This document shows, in pieces, positions 9,783 through 17,698 of a stretch of 64,000 bases of DNA. The DNA lies in the NCBI GenBank assembly GCA_963708115.1, contig CAVPRX010000001.1, forward strand, positions 186,001 through 250,000, read 5' to 3'. Source of the DNA: VRUE01 sp963708115. GTDB lineage: Bacteria > Actinomycetota > Thermoleophilia > Solirubrobacterales > 70-9. The position numbers and the translations under genes were made by a program. The notes under the pieces are model-generated. The model was not told the origin of the DNA. It saw only the letters and a list, made by a program, of their open reading frames with translations, and did not search any database. Every line of letters starts with the position of its first letter. Position 1 is the first letter of the stretch.

Positions 9783-10319
9783 TCATTCGACGGGCGGAAG
9801 CGTATGCCCAGAGCCGCCTACGGAAGAGTGCCCAGGTGCGTGCAGGTCTACATAATCGAGCGCGGTGATCGAAGGGTCGGCTAGCACCGCGGCAGCCGCC
9901 TTCCACTTGGCACGGGCCTGGGACGCATCGCCAAAACGCAGTTCGATCCCCGAGCGCAGTTTCACGTCGACGCCGGTTTCGCCGTAGTAGCTGCTCTCGA
10001 GGTACGGGCGCAGCGCCGCCGGAGCGGCGCCCAAGATGCGAGCCTGCTGCAGCACCGGACCCGCGAGCTTTCCTCCTTTAGGTGGTTCCGACAGCGACAG
10101 AAAAGGGAGCGGTTGCTCTTCGGAGAGCGGCAGCCAGGCGAGGATCTGGCCGTCCGCGCCGACCGGGACCGCATCGGAGCCGGTTCCGATCGTCGCCACT
10201 GGCTGCAGGGATTGCAGGTGGGGCTCGACGGTCGAGTCGCGGACGACGAACCAGTAAGCGCAGAGCAGGACGACGAAGACCAGCCCCAGCGCGATCAGCC
10301 AGCGCCTCACAGCGTCCAA
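9783..10319 (-). CDS. ftsQ: FtsQ/DivIB-like division protein lacking POTRA region
   Basis: A 178-residue bitopic protein in the ftsQ position between murB and ftsZ. Residues 7-26 form one TM segment after a short basic cytosolic end. The extracytoplasmic part has the FtsQ beta-domain pattern: PVATIGTGSDAVPVGADGQI (the usual ER.PVA...VD.dG block), the LPFLSLSEPPKGGKLAGPVL block and a C-terminal beta region. Usual FtsQ proteins run about 220-300 residues because a POTRA domain of about 70 residues sits between TM and beta-domain. Here only about 12 residues separate RDST from PVA, so the POTRA appears deleted. No frameshift explains this. It overlaps murB by 13 bp. Confidence 0.8.
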   Translation of the reverse strand: MDAVRRWLIALGLVFVVLLCAYWFVVRDSTVEPHLQSLQPVATIGTGSDAVPVGADGQILAWLPLSEEQPLPFLSLSEPPKGGKLAGPVLQQARILGAAPAALRPYLESSYYGETGVDVKLRSGIELRFGDASQARAKWKAAAAVLADPSITALDYVDLHAPGHSSVGGSGHTLPPVE

Positions 10320-11221
10320 CTCTCCGGCCAGCGCACCTCGCCGAGCAACTGGACCTCCGGCTCCAGGACGACCCCGAAGCGCTCGTGGACACGACGGCGC
10401 CCGGCCGCCATCAGCTCCAGAACGTCGGCGGTGCTCGCCCCGCCGGTGTTCTCGACGAAGTTGGCGTGCTTAGGGGAGAAGCGGGCCCCACCGACCGTGA
10501 GACCGCGACAGCCGGCTGCCTCGAGCAGCTGGCCCGCGGTGCGGCCTTCGGCCCGCTCGTCCTCGGGGTTCTTGAAAGTCGAGCCGAAGGTCTTGATCCC
10601 GGACGGCTGCGCCTCGTGGCGCCGTTCCCGCATCCCGGCCATCGTCGCCTTGATCGCCTCGGGATCGCCGGGCTCGAGCAGGAACGATGCCCTGGCGACG
10701 ACCTCGCCAGGGCCGAGATTCGAACTGCGGTAGCCGAAGCCGAGCTGCTCGGGGGCACGCCGGTCCAGTCCCTGGGCCGTGCAGACGTCCACCCACTCCA
10801 GCACCTCCGCGAGCTGACCACCGTAGGCGTTGGCGTTCATCTTCACCGCACCGCCGACGGTGCCGGGGATGTTGACGCCGAACTCGAGCCCCGCCAGACC
10901 CCATCCGGCCGCCTTGGTCGCCGCGGAGGGAAGCCGCGCACCGCCGCCGCAGAGCAGCTTGCCGCCCTCGCGGGCAACGGTGGCAAGCTCGCCGTCGAGC
11001 TTCAGCGCCAGCCCGCGAAAACCGTCGTCTGCGACGAGCAGGTTCGAGCCCGAGCCGACCATGCCGAGCTCGATCCCCCCCTCGCCGGCCCAGGCGAGCA
11101 GCTCACCCAGCTGCCCGGCATCGCCTGGACGGCCAAACCAATCGGCAGCACCACCGGTGCGCACGGTGGTCAGGCGGGCCAGCGAGTAGTTCCGCTCGAT
11201 TCCGGCGGGAGGGACGCTCAT
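10307..11221 (-). CDS. murB: UDP-N-acetylenolpyruvoylglucosamine reductase
   Basis: FAD/NADPH enzyme that makes UDP-MurNAc (304 aa). It has RLTTVRTGGAADWF at the N-terminus, the FAD motif GMVGSGSNLLVAD, GLEFGVNIPGTVGGAVKMNA, the catalytic-Ser region TFGSTFKNP and the final EPEVQLLG. This is the type II short form common in actinobacteria. The ATG overlaps the murC stop (ATGA). Confidence 0.97.
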   Translation of the reverse strand: MSVPPAGIERNYSLARLTTVRTGGAADWFGRPGDAGQLGELLAWAGEGGIELGMVGSGSNLLVADDGFRGLALKLDGELATVAREGGKLLCGGGARLPSAATKAAGWGLAGLEFGVNIPGTVGGAVKMNANAYGGQLAEVLEWVDVCTAQGLDRRAPEQLGFGYRSSNLGPGEVVARASFLLEPGDPEAIKATMAGMRERRHEAQPSGIKTFGSTFKNPEDERAEGRTAGQLLEAAGCRGLTVGGARFSPKHANFVENTGGASTADVLELMAAGRRRVHERFGVVLEPEVQLLGEVRWPESWTL

Positions 11222-12528
11222 CCCTCTCCCCCACCCTCGACCAGCGCCTCGCCGAGTCTGAATACGTCGCCGGCGCCGATCGTGACCAGGACCGACCCGG
11301 GCTCCAAGCGCGATTCGAGCGCAGCCTGTGCCTGCGCGCGGGTCGGCGTCCAGAAGACCCTCCTGCCGCCCATCCGGTCCGCGGCGGGGCGAGCGACGTC
11401 GAGGCCGCTGACTCCGGCCAGCTCTCCGACCGGCTGCTCGCGAGCCGGATAGACGTCGAGCACGGCGACTTCGTCGGCGAGCGCCAGCGCGGCCCCGAAC
11501 TGCTCGGCCAGCGCCTTGGTGCGCGAGTACAGATGCGGCTGGAACACGGCGACCAGCCGCGAGGGCGACATCTCCCGCAAGGCTCCGAGCGCTGCCCGCA
11601 CCTCGGTCGGGTGATGGGCGTAGTCGTCGTATATGCGAGCGCCATTGCGCTCACCCTTGAGCTCGAGCCGGCGATGGACGCCGGGAAAGCCGGCGAGCGC
11701 CGCGGCGACGGCATCGGGGTCGAAGCCGGCGAGATCCGCCGCGGCAAGCGCAGCGCGAGCGTTGAGCACGTTGTGGGCTCCAGGCACAGCAAGCGCCAGC
11801 TTGCTGGGGCCGGGCACGAAGGGACCAAAGGCATGTTTGACCCCTCCCAGGGGCTCAACATAGACCTCGTGGTCGGGAAGGACGGCCTTCTCGGACGTGG
11901 CAATGAATTTCTCGAAAGCGGCCCGCAGCTCGGCCATCGACCCCCAACGCGAGTGGTGGTCCATCTCGATGTTGGTGATCACGGCGATCTCGGGCGCCAG
12001 CTCGAGGAAGCTGGCGTCGCTCTCGTCGGCCTCGGCGACGACCCACTCCCCCGCACCCCAACCGGCATTGCCCACCGCCCCCTCCGGTCCCAGGCCGGGG
12101 ACCTCGCCGCCGATGAAGAAGGCGGGATCGGCGCCGATCTCACGCAGCGCCCAGACGAGCATCGCGGTCGTCGTCGTCTTGCCGTGGGTGCCGGCGATCG
12201 CGATCAACCGCTTCTCGGCACAGAGCTCGGCCAGCAGCTCACCGCGGTGGCGCACCGCCTGGCCCCGCTCGCGGGCCAGGCGCAGCTCGGGGTTGTCCTC
12301 GTCGATCGCGGTCGAGACGACCACCTCGGCTCTGTCGGGCAGATTGGCCGCGTCATGCCCCACGACGGGTGCGAGGCCAACTGCGCGCAGCTGCTCCATA
12401 TAAGAGGAATCGGCGCGGTCGCTGCCGCTCACGCTCGCGCCAAGCTCCCGGCAGACCAGCGCCAGGCCGCTCATCCCGGCACCGCCGATGCCGATGAAGT
12501 GCAGGCGGCGGCCCGTCCACGCGTTCAT
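11218..12528 (-). CDS. murC: UDP-N-acetylmuramate--L-alanine ligase
   Basis: Mur ligase adding L-Ala to UDP-MurNAc (436 aa). N-terminal HFIGIGGAGMSGLA (UDP-binding Rossmann), P-loop AIAGTHGKTTTTAM, the ADESDASF and NIEMDHHSRWG blocks, and YDDYAHHPTEVRAAL. The start is set at ATG 12528 (MNAWTGRRLHFIG), preceded by GGAGG about 8 nt upstream. The frame stays open for 33 more codons through a 17-bp hairpin, but those residues are not MurC-like. Confidence 0.96.
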   Translation of the reverse strand: MNAWTGRRLHFIGIGGAGMSGLALVCRELGASVSGSDRADSSYMEQLRAVGLAPVVGHDAANLPDRAEVVVSTAIDEDNPELRLARERGQAVRHRGELLAELCAEKRLIAIAGTHGKTTTTAMLVWALREIGADPAFFIGGEVPGLGPEGAVGNAGWGAGEWVVAEADESDASFLELAPEIAVITNIEMDHHSRWGSMAELRAAFEKFIATSEKAVLPDHEVYVEPLGGVKHAFGPFVPGPSKLALAVPGAHNVLNARAALAAADLAGFDPDAVAAALAGFPGVHRRLELKGERNGARIYDDYAHHPTEVRAALGALREMSPSRLVAVFQPHLYSRTKALAEQFGAALALADEVAVLDVYPAREQPVGELAGVSGLDVARPAADRMGGRRVFWTPTRAQAQAALESRLEPGSVLVTIGAGDVFRLGEALVEGGGEG

Positions 12529-12543
12529 CCGACAAATCCTCCG

Positions 12544-12588
12544 CGAGACCGCAAAAACCCTTCTACACGACGGGTTTTTGCGGTCTCG
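12544..12588. repeat. 17-bp perfect hairpin between murG and murC
   Basis: Arms 12544-12560 and 12572-12588 are perfectly complementary over 17 bp (core GACCGCAAAAACCC / GGGTTTTTGCGGTC) around an 11-nt loop. On the transcribed minus strand the hairpin ends directly against the murC Shine-Dalgarno GGAGG, and it begins 13 nt after the murG stop. No terminal U-run follows. The AAAAACCC core recalls the inner stem of the repeat copies at 62609 and 63904, but the loop is different. Confidence 0.75.
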
Positions 12589-12601
12589 ACGCACCAACCG
12601 G

Positions 12602-13690
12602 TCATCGCGCCGCCTCCAGGACCTCATCGGCGATCCGGCGCGCCGCGTCAGGCTTGGCCAGCGCGGCCGAGGCGGCTGCCATCGCCGCCAGCCGCCGCTC
12701 GTCGTGAAGCAGGCCGTCGAGCTCTACGGCGAGTCGCTGGGCGTCGAGCTCGTCGTCGCCGATCACGGTCGCGGCGCCGGCGCCGGCCATCCAGGCGGCG
12801 TTGCTCTCCTGATGTCCGCCTGCGGCGAACGGGTAGGGCACGAGCACCGCCGGTCGGCCGGTCGCGGTCAGCTCGAAGATCGACCCGCCGGCCCGACCCA
12901 GCACCAGGTCGCAGGCGGCGAGGCAGTCGCCGAGGTCGGGCTCGTAGGCGAGCAGCGTGTAGCGATCGCTGTGCGGCGCGGCCGCGAGGCGCTGCTCGAG
13001 CTGCGGGAAGTCGCGCCGGCCGGCGAGGTGGATGACGTCGAAATCGCGGCCGCCTTGCTCGGCCAGCGCCACGATCGCGCACTCGTTGATCGAGCGCGCT
13101 CCCTGACTGCCACCCATCACCAGCAGGCAGCGGGCGTCTGCGGAGACTCCGAAGCGCTCGCGCGCCGCGCCGCGACCGGCCGCAAGCACCGCCTCCGGCA
13201 CAGGGCGCCCGGTGACCAGGTAGCGCTCTTCCTCACGCCCGGCAATCGGGAAGGCGAGGCAGACCCGCTGTGCCCGGCGGGCGAGCAGGCGGTTGGCGAG
13301 GCCGAGGTGGCTGTCTGCCTCGGTGAGGACCAGGGGGATGCGGGCGCACACCGCCGCGAGGCCGGCGGGGCCGGCGACGAAGCCGCCGCCGCCCATCACC
13401 ACGTCCGGGCGGCGGCGCCAGAGCACACGCAGCGCCGTTCCGACGGCACCGACCGCCTCGACGCCGGCCACGGCAGCGCGCAGGCGGTTGCCGCGGTCAA
13501 TCCCGCGCACCTTGACGAAGTCGATCTCATAGCCGGCGGCCGGCACCAGATCGGCCTCGATCCGCTCGCGAGTGCCGAGGAACGAGACCTCGGCGCCGCT
13601 AGCCCGAAGCTCGTCGGCGACCGCCATGGCCGGCACTACGTGACCGGCCGTTCCCCCGGCTGCCACTACTACTCTTGCGACTTCTGGCAC
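12602..13690 (-). CDS. murG: UDP-GlcNAc transferase MurG
   Basis: Membrane-associated GT28 glycosyltransferase making lipid II from lipid I. N-terminal VVVAAGGTAGHVVPAMAVA (G-loop), the second G-loop GGGGFVAGPAG, VMGGSQGARSINE and the C-domain AGGSIFELTATGRPAVLVPYP. The start is uncertain: GTG 13690 (VPEVARVVVAAGG) gives the family length, while GTG 13729 adds 13 residues with no homology. Either start overlaps the end of ftsW by 92-131 bp in another frame, which is unusually long. Confidence 0.95.
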   Translation of the reverse strand: MPEVARVVVAAGGTAGHVVPAMAVADELRASGAEVSFLGTRERIEADLVPAAGYEIDFVKVRGIDRGNRLRAAVAGVEAVGAVGTALRVLWRRRPDVVMGGGGFVAGPAGLAAVCARIPLVLTEADSHLGLANRLLARRAQRVCLAFPIAGREEERYLVTGRPVPEAVLAAGRGAARERFGVSADARCLLVMGGSQGARSINECAIVALAEQGGRDFDVIHLAGRRDFPQLEQRLAAAPHSDRYTLLAYEPDLGDCLAACDLVLGRAGGSIFELTATGRPAVLVPYPFAAGGHQESNAAWMAGAGAATVIGDDELDAQRLAVELDGLLHDERRLAAMAAASAALAKPDAARRIADEVLEAAR

Positions 13691-14930
13691 TGCTCGATCG
13701 GCTCCTTCCGCGCGCGGGCTTGCGCCCACCTTCGACGACGCGCAGTTTGCCAGCGCGGGCGGTCCCCCCGCGGGCGACGTTGAGGATCAGCCCCACGGCG
13801 AACAGCGTCGCCATCAGGCTGCTGTTGCCGTAGGAGACAAAGGGAAGCGGCACGCCGGTCAACGGCGCCAGCCCCATCACGGCGAAGAGATTGATCGTCG
13901 CCTGCACGAGGACGAGCGAGGTGAGCCCGGCGACGAGCAGCTTCCCGTAGTTGTCCTTGGCTTTCTTGGCGACCTGCAGGCCGGCATAACCGAAGAGGGA
14001 GAAGAGGCCGACGACACCGAGGATCCCGACCAGCCCCAGCTCCTCGCCGATCACGGCCGAGATCATGTCCGTGTGCGCCTCGGGCAGGTAGAAGGCCTTC
14101 TGCACGCCGTTGCCGATGCCGACCCCGAAGAGGCCGCCGGAGCCGAGCGCGATTTTCGCCTGCGCCGCCTGGAAGCCGGCCCCGCCGGCGTCGGCGCCGG
14201 GATTTAGAAAGCCGGTCAGCCGGGCCATCCGGTAGGGCTCGATCACGGTCATCAGCAGGGCGAAGCAGGCGAGTGCTGCGCCGATCAGGGCGAGGTCGCG
14301 GATGCGCATGCCGGCGGCGACCAGGGTGGCGGCGACGGCAAAGGAGACGACCATCGCCGTGCCCAGATCGGGCTCGGCGACGATCAGCAGGGTGGCGGCA
14401 GCGACGACGAGCAGGAACGGCATCAGCCCCTGCAGCGTGCGCGCTCGCTTCGGCTTGCGCGCCAGCAGGTCGGCGCCGTAGAGGATCAGGGCAACCTTGG
14501 CCAGCTCGGAGGGCTGCAACTGGATGAAGCTGGGACCGATCCAGCGACTGGAGCCGTTGACCGTGTTGCCCCCGAAGAGCACCGCGAGCAGCAGGAAGAG
14601 CGAGACCCCGAGGATCGCCGGCGTCAGCCGACGGACCGTCTCCAGCCCGTGGCGCGCGGTCAGGTGCATGATCCCCAGGCCTACCGCGCCGAAGAGCAGG
14701 GTGCGCTTCAGGTAGAAGGCGCTGTCGGAGAGGCCGCCGTTACTGAGGATCCGCGTGGTCGAGCTGGCCGAGAAGACCATCACGGCGCCGAAGGCGAGCA
14801 GACAGAGGGTCGCCGTGAGCAGCATGTTGTACTCGGCGGGAAGGTTGGCGACGCGGCGCTTCTTCTTCGCCTTGCGCTTCTTGGTCTTGGATCCCCCAAA
14901 ACGGGGAAGGGAGAGGGCGCGCGCGCTCAT
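13599..14930 (-). CDS. ftsW: Lipid II polymerase/flippase family protein FtsW
   Basis: SEDS-family septal peptidoglycan glycosyltransferase (443 aa) with about ten TM segments. Family blocks are GSSRWIGPSFIQLQPSELAK, SADLGT-equivalent AEPDLGTAMVV, TGFLNPGADAGGAGFQ, the FGVGIGNGVQKAFYLPEAHT motif and GVPLPFVSYGNSSLM. The first 28 residues are very basic. The last 45 residues are a Ser/Arg/Gly-rich tail encoded by the same DNA as the murG start in another frame, probably a late extension. Starts at the murD stop (ATGA). Confidence 0.96.
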   Translation of the reverse strand: MSARALSLPRFGGSKTKKRKAKKKRRVANLPAEYNMLLTATLCLLAFGAVMVFSASSTTRILSNGGLSDSAFYLKRTLLFGAVGLGIMHLTARHGLETVRRLTPAILGVSLFLLLAVLFGGNTVNGSSRWIGPSFIQLQPSELAKVALILYGADLLARKPKRARTLQGLMPFLLVVAAATLLIVAEPDLGTAMVVSFAVAATLVAAGMRIRDLALIGAALACFALLMTVIEPYRMARLTGFLNPGADAGGAGFQAAQAKIALGSGGLFGVGIGNGVQKAFYLPEAHTDMISAVIGEELGLVGILGVVGLFSLFGYAGLQVAKKAKDNYGKLLVAGLTSLVLVQATINLFAVMGLAPLTGVPLPFVSYGNSSLMATLFAVGLILNVARGGTARAGKLRVVEGGRKPARGRSRSSSARSRKSSSGSRGNGRSRSAGHGGRRRASG

Positions 14931-16294
14931 GCCAGCCCCCCGACGACCTCGCGGAAGCGATCGCCGCGCCGTTCGAAGTTCTCGAAGGCGTCGAAGCTGG
15001 CGCAGGCGGGCGAAAGCAGGACGACCTCGCCGGGGCGAGCCGCGGCGGCCGCGTTCCGCACAGCCGCTTCGAGGTCGGCGCAGCGGTGCAGCTCGATGCC
15101 GTCGGCGAGGAGCGGAGCCAGCTCGCCGGCAAGCCGGTCGGCGGTGGCGCCGGTCAGGTAGCAGGCGGCGGCGTGCTCGCGCAGCGAATCGAGCAGCGGC
15201 GTGAACGGTTCGTTCTTCTCGCTGCCGCCGAGAATCGCGTGGACGCCGCCCTCGAATGCATCGATCCCGACCGTCGCGGAGGCGACGTTGGTCGCCTTGG
15301 AGTCGTTGACGAAGCGGACGCCGCCGATCTCGGCGACCTGCTCCAGGCGATGGGGCACGCCGGCAAAGCTGCGCAGGCCCTCGCGAACGGCGTCGCGATC
15401 GATCCCCATCGCCAGCGCCGCGCTCGCCGCGGCAAGAGCGTTGGCGACGTTGTGCTCTCCGAACAGACCGAGCTCGCTGGTCGCGAGCAGCGGCTCACCG
15501 TCGTAGAAGACCGTCCCCTCGGCCAGCGCAACCTCGCACTCGGGCGCGGCCCCGCGACAGAAGGCGATGCGGCGGGCGCAACCGCCGAGGTCCGTATCGG
15601 CCAGCGCCGGATCGTCGGCGTTGTAGACCGCGATGTCGTCGTTGCCCTGATTGGCGAAGATGCGCAGCTTCGCGGCCAGGTAGGACTCGAGATCCGCGTG
15701 GCGATCGAGGTGGTCCGGGGCGAGGTTGAGAAAAACGGCGCACTCCGGAGCGAAGGATGTCGTGTCCTCGAGCTGGAAGCTGGAGGCCTCGCAGACGATA
15801 GTGGCGGCGGGATCGACCGACCCAGCAAGCGACGAGAGTGGCGTGCCGACGTTGCCGGCGACCGCAACCGGCTCACCAGCCGTGCGGTAGACGTGGCCGA
15901 GCAGCTCGACCGTGGTCGTCTTGCCGTTGGTGCCGGTGACGGCGAGGAAGCGGTTGGGAATCGCCCGCCAGGCGAGCTCGAGCTCGCCAATCACATCGAG
16001 GCCCCGCTCCAGCGCGGCGGCGATCACCGGCGCCTCCCGGGGCACACCCGGGCTCTTGACGACGGTTCGCTTGCCATCCAGCTGAGCCAATCCACTCGTA
16101 TCCAGGGCAACTTCGACGCCGTCCCCCACCAACCCTGCCGCTTCGTCCGGATGTCCGGAATCGACTCCGGCGACCTCCTCCCCACGCCCGCTCAGAAAAC
16201 GCGCCGCCGCGCAGCCCGAACGGGCAAGCCCGACGACCAGAAACGGCCCCCCGGGCAGGGGCGGGCGAGACTTGCGAGGCGGTGGGACGCTCAT
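14927..16294 (-). CDS. murD: UDP-MurNAc-L-Ala--D-glutamate ligase
   Basis: Mur ligase adding D-Glu (455 aa). N-terminal FLVVGLARSGCAAARFL, KSPGVPREAPVI, P-loop AVTGTNGKTTTVELL, EASSFQLED, NLAPDHLDRH and FVNDSKATNVASA. First cell-wall gene of the cluster. murE, murF and mraY, usually upstream, are absent, and a thioredoxin-like gene stands there instead. Confidence 0.97.
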   Translation of the reverse strand: MSVPPPRKSRPPLPGGPFLVVGLARSGCAAARFLSGRGEEVAGVDSGHPDEAAGLVGDGVEVALDTSGLAQLDGKRTVVKSPGVPREAPVIAAALERGLDVIGELELAWRAIPNRFLAVTGTNGKTTTVELLGHVYRTAGEPVAVAGNVGTPLSSLAGSVDPAATIVCEASSFQLEDTTSFAPECAVFLNLAPDHLDRHADLESYLAAKLRIFANQGNDDIAVYNADDPALADTDLGGCARRIAFCRGAAPECEVALAEGTVFYDGEPLLATSELGLFGEHNVANALAAASAALAMGIDRDAVREGLRSFAGVPHRLEQVAEIGGVRFVNDSKATNVASATVGIDAFEGGVHAILGGSEKNEPFTPLLDSLREHAAACYLTGATADRLAGELAPLLADGIELHRCADLEAAVRNAAAAARPGEVVLLSPACASFDAFENFERRGDRFREVVGGLA

Positions 16295-16341
16295 CTGCGC
16301 CTATCTTCGCGACAGCGGCGGCCGCCTCCTGTGGCCGGTGC

Positions 16342-17079
16342 CTAATAGAGCGCCGTAGCGAGGCGCTTGCGGTACTTGGGGCCGATCGGGTCGGCTGGGT
16401 CGGCCTCGCTGAGAATCCCGACGATGACCCGGCGCAGGTCCTCGCGGGCGTCCTCGTCCGCGTCCCTGAGCTCCTCGAGCAGGGCGTCGAGCGCCGCCTC
16501 GGGATGGCCGCGGTCGAGGCTGGCGAAAGCCTCCGTTCCCACGTCCCCTTTCACCAGGCGCACCCGGGCGGCGATCCCCTCGGCGGCGAAGTCGCCCTCG
16601 TGCGGCTCGACCGCTTCGAGCGCCTCATCCGCCGCACCACGCTCCAGCCGCGCCCTGGCGAGGGCCACGCCGATGTCGGCGCGGCGCGGCTCCAGTTCGG
16701 CTGCCTCGCGCAGCGACAGCTCGTCGCCCTTGGCCAGCAGCTCGTCGGCCCGAGAGGGCAGCAGCGAGTCGAACAGCTCCTCGACCTTGGCCTTCGGCAC
16801 CGCACCGACGAACTCGTCGGCGACCTCGCCGGCGCGGAAGGCCTTCACCGCCGGTATCCCCTGCACGCGGTAGCGCGCCGCCAGCGCCTGATTCGCATCG
16901 ACGTCGACCTTGGCCAAAACCACCTTGCCGCCGCGGGCCGCCTCGGCCGCCTCCAGCGCCGGGGTCAGCGTGCGGCACGGCCCGCACCACTCGGCCCAGA
17001 AGTCGACCACGACCGGAACCTGCTTGGAGCGCTCGATCACCTCCCGATCGAAGCTCGCCTCGCCCACGTCGATTGCCAT
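16342..17079 (-). CDS. Thioredoxin-TPR co-chaperone (CnoX/YbbN-like)
   Basis: 245 residues: thioredoxin fold (about 5-105) with the active site AEWCGPCRT (Cys32, Cys35) and cis-Pro block QGIPAVKAF, followed by a TPR_19/TPR_20-like helical domain. The C-terminal block DPIGPKYRKRLATALY is typical of this family. E. coli CnoX protects clients from oxidation and hands them to chaperones; some homologues lack the CxxC, which is present here. It precedes murD by 47 bp, but a functional link to the cell-wall genes is not evident. Confidence 0.9.
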   Translation of the reverse strand: MAIDVGEASFDREVIERSKQVPVVVDFWAEWCGPCRTLTPALEAAEAARGGKVVLAKVDVDANQALAARYRVQGIPAVKAFRAGEVADEFVGAVPKAKVEELFDSLLPSRADELLAKGDELSLREAAELEPRRADIGVALARARLERGAADEALEAVEPHEGDFAAEGIAARVRLVKGDVGTEAFASLDRGHPEAALDALLEELRDADEDAREDLRRVIVGILSEADPADPIGPKYRKRLATALY

Positions 17080-17186
17080 GGCGGGAGCTTAGGGATAAGT
17101 CCCTGGATTGCGGCGAATTGCGGATGCGGATCCAGGTGGACCGGCATACGGTCTAACCAGGCGGGGATTTCAACGGAGGAGGAGAT

Positions 17187-17564
17187 ATGTCGAATGTCGA
17201 CACCGCCCGGTCCGCCTACGAGGCCTTCAGTCGTGGTGACCTGGAGGCACTGAGTGAGATGCTGGCCGAAGACGGGACCTGGCTCACCTCGGACGAGCTG
17301 CCGCTCGGCGGCGAATCCCGTGGTCGCGAGGAGATAATCGGGAACTTCGCCCAGATACCCGACTACTGGACCTCGTTCAGCGTCGAGCCAGAAGAGTTCA
17401 TCGACGCCGGCGAGTGGGTGGTGGTCCGAGGCACCCAACGCGCGGGCACCGACAGCGACAGCTTCGAGGCACCATTCGCCCACCTGATGAAGTTCGCCGA
17501 CGGGAAGATCGTCCGCGGCGAGTTCTTCGCGGACAGCGCCAAGGCGGCCAAGGTACTGGCCTAG
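17187..17564 (+). CDS. SnoaL-like/NTF2-fold protein
   Basis: 125 residues with the NTF2-like pattern: VDTARSAYEAFSRGDLEAL helix, MLAEDGTWL strand, GREEIIGNF, and the C-terminal beta-sheet HLMKFADGKIVRGEFF. Such proteins bind small hydrophobic ligands or act as isomerases and cyclases; the substrate is unknown. A strong ribosome-binding site (GGAGGAGGAG) precedes the ATG. Stand-alone gene between two minus-strand operons. Confidence 0.88.
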   Translation: MSNVDTARSAYEAFSRGDLEALSEMLAEDGTWLTSDELPLGGESRGREEIIGNFAQIPDYWTSFSVEPEEFIDAGEWVVVRGTQRAGTDSDSFEAPFAHLMKFADGKIVRGEFFADSAKAAKVLA

Positions 17565-17594
17565 CGGCGGAATCCTGTCAGCAGAGGACGGTGT

Positions 17595-17698
17595 GACTGC
17601 GGGTGTCCTGACCAAGCAGATCAAGGACGAGTGAGGGAGTGTGCTCTGCACATGACCGAACGAGGACGCTGAGATGCGCCGGTCAGGTGCCCGCAGTC
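17595..17698. repeat. Imperfect long inverted repeat at the end of uvrB
   Basis: Arms 17595-17613 and 17681-17698 pair over 9 + 6 bp (GACTGCGGG and CTGACC blocks) with a 3-4 nt internal mismatch, enclosing 67 nt. The right arm contains the last codons and stop of uvrB. At 104 bp the size matches the other long palindromes of the window, but the loop is not recognisably related, so this may be a decayed or separate element. Confidence 0.4.

Noticed and set aside
12529..12627. 33-codon N-terminal extension of MurC
   Set aside because: It reads through the hairpin and is not MurC-like. ATG 12528 has a good ribosome-binding site.
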